From: Kluyvera genomosp. 3
Lineage (GTDB): Bacteria > Pseudomonadota > Gammaproteobacteria > Enterobacterales > Enterobacteriaceae
Direction: 5' to 3'
Assembly: GCA_002211745.1 (NCBI GenBank)
Contig: CP022114.1
Location: 2,884,645 to 2,948,644 of the forward strand
Length of the DNA stretch: 64,000 bases
The notes under the pieces were generated by a model. The model worked only from the letters and a program-made list of their open reading frames with translations. It was not told where the DNA came from and ran no database searches. Below are positions 31,110-41,424 of the stretch, one piece after another. A program made the position numbers and the translations under genes. Within the stretch, counting starts at the first letter, position 1. Each line of letters starts with the position of its first letter.

Positions 31110-31586
31110 TCAGACTTTCAACATTTTTACCGTATCTTCTATATCAATCTCATCTTCCGAGAAGATCAACGTAGTGCCCTGGAAGGTGGTAATCGCCAGC
31201 TTTTTCAACGTGCGCATTTCACCCGGCTTCGCGTCGGATTTTGGCTTGATGCTGTTCATCAGCAGCCCCACCGACAACACCGCATTTTCTTTATCAATGC
31301 GGGTCTCAGCAGGAACTTCTTCGCTGTAGACCAGGAAAGACTTGATTGACGTCAGCTTGATCTTCTCGCCCGCGATATAGATGTACTTGCTATCCGGGAT
31401 CACCTTCACCGCATAGGCTGACAGCCCTTTGTTATTGGTCGTGGGTTCAAAAGTTACCGCCGCATCTTTTTTAATCAGCTCAGGGTTGGCAACCTTAATC
31501 ACATGAAAATAGCGATTGTCGCCATTTTCATCTTTGATAAATCCAAAACCTTTATCTTTAAACCACGTTGTGATTGTTCCATTCAT
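31110..31586 (-). CDS. Cold-shock-domain protein with C-terminal extension
   Basis: 158 aa. Residues 1-65 form a CspA-type domain (GTITTWFKDKGFGFIKD with the RNP1-like KGFGFI, then YFHVIKV), expected to bind RNA. The remaining 90 residues are a separate beta-rich domain of unknown role (IYIAGEKIKLTSIKSFLVY, TTFQGTTLIFSEDEID). Intact; ATG at 31586. Two-domain cold-shock proteins of this kind occur in several enterobacteria. Confidence 0.85.
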   Translation of the reverse strand: MNGTITTWFKDKGFGFIKDENGDNRYFHVIKVANPELIKKDAAVTFEPTTNNKGLSAYAVKVIPDSKYIYIAGEKIKLTSIKSFLVYSEEVPAETRIDKENAVLSVGLLMNSIKPKSDAKPGEMRTLKKLAITTFQGTTLIFSEDEIDIEDTVKMLKV

Positions 31587-31776
31587 CGCCGTTACCGCCT
31601 GGTTAATCGTTTATCAACTCAATTTTTGCAGCGCGCAGTGTAATGCACAATGCCCGCGCAGACTATGTCTTTGGCTTAAGTGTGGATGATAAATTTCCAC
31701 CGTGCGACCTCGTCGGATTCGCCTGTTGGCGAAAAATTGGGTATCATCCGCACCCACTCTCCAGCCGTGCAGCCAG

Positions 31777-32459
31777 ATGTCTACCATTCTCGATACCTTT
31801 ATTGCCCCACCTTGCCATGAGCAAATAGAGATACTCCATCAGGACGCGCATCTGCTGATTATCAATAAGCCCAGCGGGTTGCTCAGCCTCTCGGGGAAAA
31901 ATCCGCAGAACCTCGATTCCGTACACTATCGTCTGGTTCAGCAATTTCCCGGCTGCACGCTGGTCCATCGCCTGGATTTCGGCACTTCCGGGCTGATGGT
32001 CATCGCCCGCAATAAGGCCATCAATGCCGCCCTTTGCCAGCAGTTCAGCCAGCGTTCAGTGACAAAAACCTACAGCGCCCTACTGTGCGGGCACCTGAGC
32101 GAGGATGAAGGGGTGATTGATGCGCCAATTGCTAAAGACCCGCGCGTTTTCCGCGGATGTCCATTTCCGCCATTAACGGCAAACCGGCACGTTCTCGCTA
32201 TCAGGTTGTGAGCCGTTTTTATCACCACCGCCTGGCGCTGACTCGCGTTCAACTTGTTCCTGAAACCGGGCGCACTCATCAGCTACGCATTCACTGCGAG
32301 CAGTTGGGCTACCCGATTCTGGGTTGCGACCTGTATGGTGGCCGCGAACAGCCTGGAACCGAACAAACGCCACGTCTTATGCTACATGCCAGCGCACTCT
32401 GTTTTGTTCATCCTGTTAGCCAGGAGAAGATCAACGCCCACAGCGCCAGCCCGTTCTAA
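31777..32459 (+). CDS. RluA-family pseudouridine synthase (one frameshift)
   Basis: Corrected length about 227 aa. LLIINKPSGLLS and the catalytic HRLDFGTSGL (Asp nucleophile) are present; one C is missing near 32145, after which SAINGKPARSRYQVVS and ETGRTHQLRIHCEQLGYPILG continue the family reading. It modifies uridine in rRNA or tRNA; the exact site is unknown. It is a paralogue rather than RluA itself, whose conserved HRLDMATSGV differs. ATG at 31777. Confidence 0.85.
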
Positions 32460-32470
32460 TCTGAAGTGGA

Positions 32471-33010
32471 TTACCACATCAAATCGTCAGGGATTTTGAA
32501 ATCAGCGTACGGATCGTCTTCGTCCTGTACTTCCTGACTGAGCGCACTGTGCAGAACGATGCTGGTGGCATCACGCTGCGCAATTTTCTCCGCCACTACC
32601 GCCGGAATAATGGCGTATTCACTTTCACCCGCGGCGTTAGTCGCCAGCCGCGCAATGGCCAGACGACCGTTGATCAGCTGTGTCTGCGTCAGCTTATCCA
32701 CCGCCATCTTTTTGATCACGTTATTGTCGGTAAAGTTAAAGTTGATATCGCCTCGGACAACGGTGATGCGGTTCATCTCGATCAGCTGTTTGACCTGCGC
32801 TTTGTACTCTTTCGACAGCGTCGCCTGTTTCTGCTGCTCACTCAGCTGCTTATCGCGCTCAAGCTGCGCTTTTTTATTTTCCTCTACCGCTTCTCGCGCT
32901 TCGCGGGCCTGAACGCGCGACTTTTTCGCCGTGCGCTGAACCTTAGCCATTTTTTTACTGGTGACCAGCCCCGCTTTTAGCATCTGCTCTTGTAAGGTCA
33001 GTTTTGTCAT
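32471..33010 (-). CDS. yaiL: YaiL, DUF2058 nucleoprotein/polynucleotide-associated protein
   Basis: 179 aa, intact. The N-terminal half (MTKLTLQEQMLKAGLVTSKK) and the charged coiled region (KKSRVQAREAREAVEENKKAQ in part) are nearly identical to E. coli YaiL; the end is DDPYADFKIPDDLMW. In E. coli yaiL lies far away, at about 8 minutes. Convergent with the pseudouridine synthase gene, 11 bases apart. Confidence 0.93.
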   Translation of the reverse strand: MTKLTLQEQMLKAGLVTSKKMAKVQRTAKKSRVQAREAREAVEENKKAQLERDKQLSEQQKQATLSKEYKAQVKQLIEMNRITVVRGDINFNFTDNNVIKKMAVDKLTQTQLINGRLAIARLATNAAGESEYAIIPAVVAEKIAQRDATSIVLHSALSQEVQDEDDPYADFKIPDDLMW

Positions 33011-33233
33011 CTTCGCTCTAAACTCATTGATAAATTTTGCAAGATTATACCCGTAATGTTCGCGTCGATTCCAGATTGCAGAACGCCTTCCCTTTCGAGG
33101 TATTTTGTACAAAAAATAAACATTGATCGCGTCCGTGACGATCGGCTACAGTCACAGCGTTTTACAGTTGATGCTAAAAACATCATCCGTAGATGCCGTT
33201 GACGATCCTAAGCATTATCCAATGAGGTATACC

Positions 33234-33792
33234 GTGAAAGTGATTCCGCTGATTGCCCTGCCAGTTGTCTGGGCGATGAGTTTTAACGTTTTTTCCGCTG
33301 ATGCCCCGGCCAGCGCCGATGACAGTACCGCAGAAGCATTAAAGGATCTCGACCGTACTCTGCCTGAATTAACCCCGGTGACATTCACCGCCGCCGATGA
33401 AAAACACAAGGTTCTGGTGTTCATCGACAACCAATGCTCTTTCTGTTCTCAGGTCGTCAAGAACATTAAGAGTTACAACGATGCCGGGCTAACCATGTCG
33501 TTTCTGACCGTTGCTCCCCTTCTATTCGCGATTCCGTGATTGAAGATATGGGTCGCGTCTGGTGCTCAGACGATCGTCAAAAGAGCCTGCAAGGGCCATG
33601 GCCGGGTTTCTGCCCAATAATGACACCAGCGCCAGCTGTTCGGATGAAGTCGTCAAACAGTCTGCGCTGGCTGAACGACTGGGCATCCAGCTAACACCTA
33701 CGATGATCGTGCTGGATAACCCACCGAAGGTGATTCTGGGTAGCGCGAAGCCTGACGCCATTCTGGAAAAGATCAGCGGTAAAGCATTGTAG
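33234..33792 (+). CDS. Periplasmic thioredoxin-fold (DsbA/DsbC-like) protein (two frameshifts)
   Basis: Corrected length about 186 aa. A signal peptide (KVIPLIALPVVWAMSFNVFSA) precedes a thioredoxin fold with the redox motif CSFC in VFIDNQCSFCSQVV, and the cis-Pro segment LTPTMIVLDN. C and G runs short by one near 33520 and 33590 break the frame. I chose GTG at 33234 because GAGG lies just upstream; an ATG at 33222 lacks a ribosome site. Likely a disulfide isomerase or metal-tolerance thiol protein. Confidence 0.8.
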
Positions 33793-33887
33793 CCTGCCCT
33801 GGCATACTCCTCGTGATTGAAACCCCGCCTGCCGGGGTTTTTTATTGCGAAATAAAATTGACACTGCTAACGCAGACGGTTTATATA

Positions 33888-33903
33888 CTGTTTTTATATA
33901 CAG
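33888..33903. promoter_or_regulatory. LexA (SOS) box of the DinI/MsgA-like gene
   Basis: CTGTTTTTATATACAG: CTGT and ACAG separated by eight AT-rich bases, a full match to the LexA consensus, 18 bases before the ATG at 33921. Confidence 0.9.
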
Positions 33904-33920
33904 TTAACTGGAGTAAAAGC

Positions 33921-34163
33921 ATGTTTGTGGAACTCGTCTACGACAAACGGAATTTTGAAGGTTTGCCCGGCGCGAAAGAGATAATCCTGGCAGAGTTGAG
34001 CAAAAGAGTGCACAGCGTATTTCCTGACGCGGAAGTCCGCGTCAAACCCATGATGACGCTGCCCGCCATCAACACTGATGCCAGCAAACATGAGAAAGAG
34101 CAGATAAGCAGAGTCGTCACAGAAATGTTTGATGAGGCGGAATTCTGGCTGGTCAGCGAGTAA
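33921..34163 (+). CDS. DinI/MsgA-family SOS protein
   Basis: 80 aa, intact. MFVELVYDKRNFEGLPGA and the acidic end EEMFDEAEFWLVSE-type sequence (MFDEAEFWLVSE) match Salmonella MsgA and the DinI family, which modulate RecA filaments. A perfect LexA box precedes it. The first 15 residues recur at 44127 in a chimera with integrase, indicating a prophage connection. ATG at 33921 with CTGGAG upstream. Confidence 0.9.
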   Translation: MFVELVYDKRNFEGLPGAKEIILAELSKRVHSVFPDAEVRVKPMMTLPAINTDASKHEKEQISRVVTEMFDEAEFWLVSE

Positions 34164-34178
34164 GACGGCCGTACACGC

Positions 34179-34203
34179 AAAAAAGGGAACCCATCGGTTC
34201 CCT
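34179..34203. terminator. Terminator after the DinI-like gene
   Basis: GGGAACC, loop CATC, GGTTCCC, preceded by six A. The identical 18-bp hairpin GGGAACCCATCGGTTCCC recurs at 40360 beside the icd fragment. Confidence 0.8.
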
Positions 34204-34231
34204 CAACTCGCCTGGTTCTTGGCCGAGTGCG

Positions 34232-35259
34232 TTATTTCAGGTTGCTACGGAAAAATTCGGCCAGTTTGTCGAAGGGGATCACGTCCGTGCGGTCATACAA
34301 ATCGACGTGTCCTGCCCCCGGAACGACATACAGCTCTTTAGGCTGACCGGCACGTTTGAAGGCGTCCTCGCTGAACTCTTTTGAATGGGCCCGATCGCCG
34401 GTAATAAAGAGCATCGGACGCGGTGAAATGGTTTCAATATCGTTGAACGGGTAGAAGTTCATAAACTTACCGATACTGCTCAGCATTGGTTTTGTCGTCA
34501 GTTCTTCTTTCTCGCCCTGCGGAGTGTAGCCGCCGCGTTCGGTGCGGTAGAAATCAAAGAACTCGCGCTGAATTTCCGGCGTGGAAGCCTCCAGTTTATT
34601 CACGGTGCCCGGAATATACGCGGTATCTCTCCCTTTGAACTCAGCAAAACGCTGCTCAATGGCAGACTGGATAAACGCCTTGCGTTGTTCCAGCGTCTGG
34701 GAATGGTTAAGGCCATTACGGAACGCGGCTCCCATGTCATACATGCTGACGGTGGCGATGGCTTTCATCCGCGGGTCTATTTTCGCGGCGCTGATAACAA
34801 AGCTTCCGCTGCCGCAGATCCCAGCACGCCGATGTTTTCTGGATCAACAAACGGCTGTGTACTGAGATAATCAACCGCCGCACTGAAGTCATCCGTGTAG
34901 ATTTCCGGTGAAATCAGGTGCCCCGGTTTACCTTCGCTTTCTCCCCAGAACGAGAGATCAATCGCCAGCGTGACAAACCCCTGCTCCGCCAGCTTCTGCG
35001 CATACAGGTTTGCGCTTTGTTCCTTGACCGCGCCCATTGGATGGCCAACGACAATCGCTGGGTTTTTAGCGTTCTGATTCATCGTTTTCGGGATAAACAG
35101 ATTGCCGACCACGTTCATCTGATACTGGTTTTTAAAGGTCACTTTTTGCTGCGTCACCTTATCGCTTTTATAAAAGTTGTCAGCACCTCTGGACATATCT
35201 GCCGCAGAGGTGGCAAATGCACTGATGAACAGCCCCAGCGCTAACGTAAATTTATTCAT
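34232..35259 (-). CDS. Alpha/beta hydrolase, secreted (one frameshift)
   Basis: Corrected length about 342 aa. A signal peptide (NKFTLALGLFISAFATSA) suggests periplasmic location. The hydrolase fold shows VVGHPMGAVKEQ, the nucleophile elbow GICGSGS (after restoring one G near 34820), FITGDRAHS for the acid loop and PGAGHVDLYD with the catalytic His. It resembles the YcjY / dienelactone-hydrolase-like group. It follows the MFS gene on the same strand, 25 bases apart. Confidence 0.85.
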
Positions 35260-35284
35260 GATGGTTTCCTTATCAGGATTAGTG

Positions 35285-36501
35285 TTATGAATGGTCACGT
35301 GCAGATGCATCTGCACGTGAGGTCAGAAAAATCAGTACGGTTGCAATAATCAACATCGCGGCGCTGGCCAGGAAGGTGCTCCGGTAGCCATGATGGTCGA
35401 ACAGCAGGCCTCCCACGGTGGATCCCAGCGCAATAGACAGTTGCACCATCGCCACCATCAGCCCGCCGCCCGCTTCAGCATTCTGAGGAAACGTGCGTGG
35501 AACCCATGCCCACCATCCCACGGGCGCGGCGGTTGAAATCAACCCCCACAGTCCGAGCAACGCCGTCACGATGGCCGCCTGGCTGCCAAACGCGATCAGG
35601 GCTAGCGCGACAATCGCCATCAGCACGGGAATCGCCATCAGGGTTGGGTAGAATCCACGCTTCAATACCCGGCCAATTAGCGTGGTGCCGATGAAACCGG
35701 CCATACCGATGACCAGCAGGATGAGGGTCACCGCTGAGGCATCTACCTTCGTGACCGCCTCAAGGAAAGGCCGGATGTAGGTAAAGAGCGTGAACTGCCC
35801 CATAAAGAAAATTCCAACACCCAGCATGCCCAGCGTCACCACCCGGCGGCGAAACAGCGTGAAAATATTGCTGGCCCCAGCTGGCTGGCGGGTAACCGGC
35901 ATGGACGGTAGGCTGAGCAGTTGCCAGATAAACGCGAGGATGGCGACAGGTAACAGGCAGAAGAAGGCTCCCGCCAGCCGATGACCGCTCCCAGCCAACT
36001 GCCCAAGGGGGCAGCCACGACGGTTGCCAGCGCATTACCGCTATTGAAAATAGCCAGCGCCAACGGGACACGGTGCACCGGTACCAGCCGCATCGCTGTC
36101 GCCGCCGACATTGACCAGAACCCGCCGACGACGATGCCAATCAGGGCGCGACCTGCCATATAGATCAGGTAGTTGGGCGCCATCGCGATGACAGCACCGG
36201 AAAGCGCCATCATGCTCGTCAGGCCGAGCAGCAGAATTTTTCGGTCAAGCGTGCCTGCCAGTCTGGAAATAAACAGGCTAGTCATCACCGCAAACGCGCC
36301 GGAAATGGCGATCCCCTGTCCGGCCATGCCTTCGGTAACATTCAGGGAGTACGCCATCGGCGTCAGGAGGCTGACCGGCATAAATTCGGAGGCGATCAGG
36401 GCGAAAACGCACAGCGTCATGGCAAAAACGCCGCTCCAGTGCGCCCGCTGTTTTTCACTTGCTTCGTTTTGGTTTCTGGTTTCAGTTTTCTGATTACGCA
36501 T
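35285..36501 (-). CDS. MFS efflux transporter, DHA1 type (one frameshift)
   Basis: Corrected length about 405 aa with twelve TM helices; AraJ/NepI/YdhP-like drug or metabolite exporter. LIASEFMPVSLLTPMA and RALIGIVVGGFWSMSA are family motifs. One base is missing near 35985 (motif GWR then LAGAFFCLLPVAILAFIW resumes). Upstream of the hydrolase gene in a probable operon and divergent to neither; the LysR gene at 37216 is the likely regulator. Confidence 0.85.
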
Positions 36502-36631
36502 TAAGCCTTTCTTTTCTTTAAATAATACGATGCCCTCCCTTGCGCCTTCAGGCCTGCAAGAGACACCGAAGCGACAACGTGAGGGATAGTCTGGTAATTA
36601 AAGGGAGCGCGGTTTTGGAGCGCGTGACCGC

Positions 36632-37123
36632 TTAGTCTACGGCCCTGATCTGCACCCTAAACGGTCCCTGGCGCTGCAGGGCGGGCAGTCCTGAATCGAT
36701 TTTCCCTACCGGGATCAGTGAACGGGCGTAAGGTCTACCCTGGACAAAAATCGCCAGGTTGCCCCAGGGCGCGTAAAAAGCTATATCACCCGCTTCCGGC
36801 GTCATTCCTTCCGGAGCCTGTGCCGTGGAAAGCCTGCGCGGTAGATCGCTAATGCGTTCAATATCGGCGTAATCCTGCAGCGTCAGACTGAGGGGAAGTA
36901 ATGATGCAAAATCCCGACCTGTCGGCGTGTCATAGAGGGTGGCAGTCGCGGTCTCACCGTTCACAACAATCTCAACTTTCATCAGCGTCTCCTGTACCGC
37001 TACCCGTTCGTTGTCATCCGCTATCACGGACTGCGTGACGCACAGCAGCCCGATAAAGAGCAGCAGCAATAGCGACGTTTTGCCGTGAGCATTTTGCGTG
37101 TTGTCTAGCGTTGACTTATTCAT
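36632..37123 (-). CDS. Cyclophilin-like domain protein with signal peptide
   Basis: 163 aa. A hydrophobic signal (SLLLLLFIGLLCVTQSVIA) precedes a small cyclophilin-like fold (VEIVVNGETATATLYDTPTG, GDIAFYAPWGNLAIFV, LIPVGKIDSGL) as found in many reductase-linked or secreted small proteins; role unknown. ATG at 37123 chosen; its ribosome site is weak. Divergent from the LysR gene at 37216, 92 bp apart, so it is probably LysR-controlled together with the MFS and hydrolase genes. Confidence 0.75.
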   Translation of the reverse strand: MNKSTLDNTQNAHGKTSLLLLLFIGLLCVTQSVIADDNERVAVQETLMKVEIVVNGETATATLYDTPTGRDFASLLPLSLTLQDYADIERISDLPRRLSTAQAPEGMTPEAGDIAFYAPWGNLAIFVQGRPYARSLIPVGKIDSGLPALQRQGPFRVQIRAVD

Positions 37124-37215
37124 CGCATTATTGTTACCAATAGGCAGCTGCAAAACTAGCTAATGAATGCTTAATAGCCTTATAAGCAAAATTTATAAAT
37201 AGATCGGAAACGAAC

Positions 37216-38114
37216 ATGGCCAGACGCAACCTCAACGATTTACTCTCTTTCGTCACCGTAGCGCGGGAAGGCAGTTTTACACGTGCCGCCGCACTGCTTG
37301 GCGTGACCCAGCCAGCGCTGAGCCAGGCGATTTCCGGGCTGGAAGAACGGATGCAAATCCGCCTGCTAACGCGGACAACCCGCAGCGTGTCCCCGACGGC
37401 CGCCGGGGAGCGCCTGCTGCAATCAGTGGGCCATCGCATTGACGAGATTGAGGCTGAGCTGGACATGCTGACCGAACTGCGGGACAAGCCTGCGGGTACC
37501 GTCCGAATTACATGCGGGCCGAACGTGTTGAAAACGACCCTTCTGCCTAAACTGACGCCACTGCTGCGCGAGTATCCGGATATTCACATCGAGTTCGACG
37601 CAAACCACGGATTCCGGGATATCGTGGCAGATCGTTTTGATGCGGGCGTACGGCTTGGTGATACGATCGATAAGGACATGATAGCGATGCCAATCGGCCC
37701 GAAACTGCGTATGGCCGCGGCAGCCTCGCCCGATTATTTCGAACGATATCCGGTTCCCCAAACTCCCCATGATCTGACGCAGCATCAGTGTATTAATCTG
37801 CGTATGGTCCGATCCGGGGGATTTATGTTTGGGAATTCGATCGGGAAGGAGGAGAACTGAACGTCCGGGTTAACGGACAGTTGACGTTTAATACGTCGGA
37901 ACATGTTGTCGACGCTGCGCTGGCTGGGTTAGGCATCGCCTTTTTGCCCGAAGAAGAGTTCGGCTCGCACATTCGCGAAGGTCGTCTCGTACACGTACTT
38001 GAGTCCTGGTGTCATCCTTTTCCAGGCTACTATCTTTATTACCCTAGCCGTAAACAGCCTTCACCGGCCTTTTCACTCGTTGTTGATGCGCTGCGTATGA
38101 ACAAGAAAATATAG
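37216..38114 (+). CDS. LysR-family regulator (one frameshift)
   Basis: Corrected 299 aa. The helix-turn-helix (FVTVAREGSFTRAAALLGVTQ then PALSQAI) and effector domain (GTVRITCGPNVLKTTLLPKL) are typical of the AaeR/DmlR subgroup. One T is missing near 37820; the C-terminus resumes at NVRVNGQLTFNT. Controls, by position, the divergent cyclophilin-like/MFS/hydrolase group. Confidence 0.87.
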
Positions 38115-38223
38115 GGTTAAAAGCAGGTTCGGAAATGATGATACACAAGGATAAATGTTTGTCTCCGTGTGTTAAAAAACCTCCTGATATCCCAGAGAAA
38201 ATAGCGAACAGGAACCGCTCAAA

Positions 38224-38811
38224 ATGATGAAATATTTATCGCTGCTGGCCGTGGTGATGCTTGTAGGATGTACAAGTGCACCAAACTTGCCGCCTACGGA
38301 TACCATTGTGGCTGTAAAACCCACTGACTCCGGCATTATCGCCAGCTCAGCTAAATACGGTTACCGTTTTAACCGTAACGGTGTACCTCAGGAGTATCAG
38401 CGTTATAAGACCTTTTATGAACGCTTTCACCAACAGGCTGCCGGAGTGCGGGTTAGCTTCGAGGTAGAACAACATGAGTTGACGGCGGAATACCTGGTTG
38501 TGATGGATAAGCGCAAGCTGGATGCCGGGCAGTTGACCCAATTGCGCAATGAGTATCATGCGGTGCAAATTGATAACGATCACCTCGGTGTTTCGTTTAA
38601 AGCAGCAGGATTTTGGTCTTCATCGTACCCGCCCGATCTGGCCGCCGCCTACCAGTTAGAACACCCGATTGTGGTTTCCATCAATGATAAGACCAAGACG
38701 ATTAGCGAGCTTGGCCAAGTCGCCATGATCCCTTTAGTACCTTTGTTTCCGCTATACATGATGTACGGATGTGCCACTGGGCCTGTATCTGAGGAAAATA
38801 ACGTCTTCTGA
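38224..38811 (+). CDS. Predicted lipoprotein, unknown
   Basis: 195 aa. The signal peptide KYLSLLAVVMLVGC ends in a lipobox with Cys at about 16. The mature part is soluble with a hydrophobic patch near the C-terminus (VAMIPLVPLFPLYMMYG). No family recognised. The two starting Met codons follow GGAACCG weakly. 110 bases separate it from the LysR gene. Confidence 0.65.
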   Translation: MMKYLSLLAVVMLVGCTSAPNLPPTDTIVAVKPTDSGIIASSAKYGYRFNRNGVPQEYQRYKTFYERFHQQAAGVRVSFEVEQHELTAEYLVVMDKRKLDAGQLTQLRNEYHAVQIDNDHLGVSFKAAGFWSSSYPPDLAAAYQLEHPIVVSINDKTKTISELGQVAMIPLVPLFPLYMMYGCATGPVSEENNVF

Positions 38812-38976
38812 AACGGCCAGGCTTTCAGGTTGTGCAGACGATTATGGCACCCTATCCTGCCCTCCCGGTTTAACCGCAAGCCGGGAGCGCCTGGTCGACT
38901 CATCGTCTGAATGGACTCATTACCCAGCCAGCAGTTATTGAGCGGCATATCTCAGAATTTTATCGGCACAGATTGA

Positions 38977-39056
38977 TTACTCGGACTTCTCAGGAACAAA
39001 CCGAGTCAGAATCAACGTCAGTACACAGATCATCGCGCCAGCAAAAAATGTAGAAG
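38977..39056 (-). pseudogene. C-terminal remnant of an MFS transporter, cut by IS911
   Basis: On the minus strand the last codons read STFFAGAMICVLTLIL then TRFVPEKSE and a TAA at 38977, typical of the final TM helix and tail of a major facilitator. The rest of the gene should lie on the other side of the IS at 39057 but is not there, so insertion was accompanied or followed by deletion. Confidence 0.55.
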
Positions 39057-39128
39057 TGAAGTGGTTTACTGAATTTGGCCACCTGAACAGAGGTGATATG
39101 CTCACCTCAGAACATTACAGGTGCCTCA

Positions 39129-40293
<1,165 letters not shown>

Positions 40294-40311
40294 CCACTAC
40301 AATGAGATGAC

Positions 40312-40402
40312 TTGTTTTGATAAACGGTGGATAGCCGTTCGAATCCTGATAATAAAAACGGGAACCCATCGGTTCCCGTTTCTCACAAACCCAGCAAGTG
40401 GA
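40312..40402. other. Phage-like att arm and terminator next to the icd fragment
   Basis: Resembles 44360-44456, the DNA between the integrase remnant and intact icd: both hold CTTGTTTTGATAAAC, CCGTTCGAA, TAATAAAAA and a GGGAACC hairpin terminator. It includes one TTGATAA motif (40317). Its presence on the outer side of the icd fragment suggests a former second prophage in tandem. Confidence 0.45.
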
Positions 40403-40566
40403 TTACATGTTCGCGATAATCGCGTCACCAAACTCTGAACATTTCAGCAGCTTAGCGCCTTCCATCAGACGTTCGAAGTCATAGGTCACGGTCTTGTTGT
40501 TGATAGCGCCTTCCATACCTTTAACGATCAGGTCAGCCGCTTCGAACCATTCCATATGACGCAGCA
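40403..40566 (-). pseudogene. icd: Duplicated 3' end of icd (attachment-site remnant)
   Basis: 164 bases equal to the last codons of icd at 44457-44620 with three mismatches, stop codon included. Phage 21 and the e14 element of E. coli integrate in icd and leave just such a displaced 165-bp 3' end. The match stops abruptly after GACGCAGCA, at which point the element's other arm begins. Confidence 0.9.
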
Positions 40567-40612
40567 GTATGTTTATAGCTTTTATTTAACTAACTGAATA
40601 ATAATACTTAAA

Positions 40613-40694
40613 TTGATAAACCAGTTGATAATCATTGTCAAACACTGATAATCTAACTAATTGATAAGATGTTATTTTTTCTGATTTTTGATAA
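40613..40694 (+). repeat. TTGATAA repeats, likely integrase/Xis arm sites
   Basis: TTGATAA occurs at 40613, 40625, 40661 and 40688 and CTGATAA at 40645, five copies in 82 bp, directly inside the icd fragment. Three more copies lie at the other end of the element (44357, 44370, 44381). Direct short repeats on both arms of an attachment site are typical of lambdoid integrase arm-type sites. Confidence 0.55.
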
Positions 40695-40721
40695 CCGACC
40701 TCAGCGATAAGGAGCTCAACT

Positions 40722-41024
40722 GTGCCCATATACAAACTTTCATCGATGGATACTCTTTACTATGACAAAAAGGAAACTCCTTGGATCGGTCACCCTTGTG
40801 AAGTACAGATTGACGGGGAGTTGATTACCGTAAGTTATACTTCTGATGATGAGAAAATCACCTATACAGGCTACGCACAGTCACCTGGGATCTACCTTCT
40901 TAAAGGTACCGATGATTGCAGTGCTACTTTATATGGTTTTGAAAAAAGTAAAATTATGTATGGCGGCTGGAGTTATGAGGCCCATCGTGGGCTTTGGAAG
41001 ATTACTTTGGGTCAAGTTGACTAA
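40722..41024 (+). CDS. Hypothetical prophage-borne protein (100 aa)
   Basis: MPIYKLSSMDTLYYDKKE then WIGHPCEVQIDGELITVSY; beta-rich, no TM or signal, two Cys. AT-rich codon use unlike the core genes. The GTG/ATG choice: translation most likely begins at GTG 40722 after AAGGAG. A terminator follows at 41102. It sits just inside the att site, where phage accessory (moron) genes often lie. Family not recognised. Confidence 0.6.
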   Translation: MPIYKLSSMDTLYYDKKETPWIGHPCEVQIDGELITVSYTSDDEKITYTGYAQSPGIYLLKGTDDCSATLYGFEKSKIMYGGWSYEAHRGLWKITLGQVD

Positions 41025-41101
41025 TGTGCGCGTAATAATACATTCTACGCAGACAGCATCATGAAATAATACACCATTCGCCTCTGCTGAAAAGTAATCT
41101 A

Positions 41102-41128
41102 AACCAGCCATGATAGGCTGGTTTTTTT
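41102..41128 (+). terminator. Terminator of the 100-aa gene
   Basis: AACCAGCC, loop ATGAT, GGCTGGTT followed by T6. The further 41129-41424 is AT-rich with no gene seen. Confidence 0.8.
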
Positions 41129-41424
41129 ACCAATCCTACGTTAGTACTATCCCTCAGATTTTAAAATCAAAGTCGTGAAGCCAGATAGAAAATGGAAAGC
41201 ATTCAAGGGATTTTAAAGTTGGTTGCTATGGGCCATCGGTTATAATGTCAGTAGGAAGAAACAGACATTCGATGCTCCAAAATAATTTTCTTTGAAAACT
41301 GGCTGCCCAAAGCTATTTTCCTACTGTGAAAGTTATTGATAGTCTATAATTTCCTGAAATTGACCTTACTTAATTTTCATTATTCATTCCCGATTCCATA
41401 AAAAGACAGAGTAGCAAATGCCCG

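Noticed and set aside
40330-40350. T-loop-like sequence GTTCGAATCC suggesting a tRNA
   Set aside because: No cloverleaf arms can be built around it; it belongs to the att arm shared with 44380-44400.
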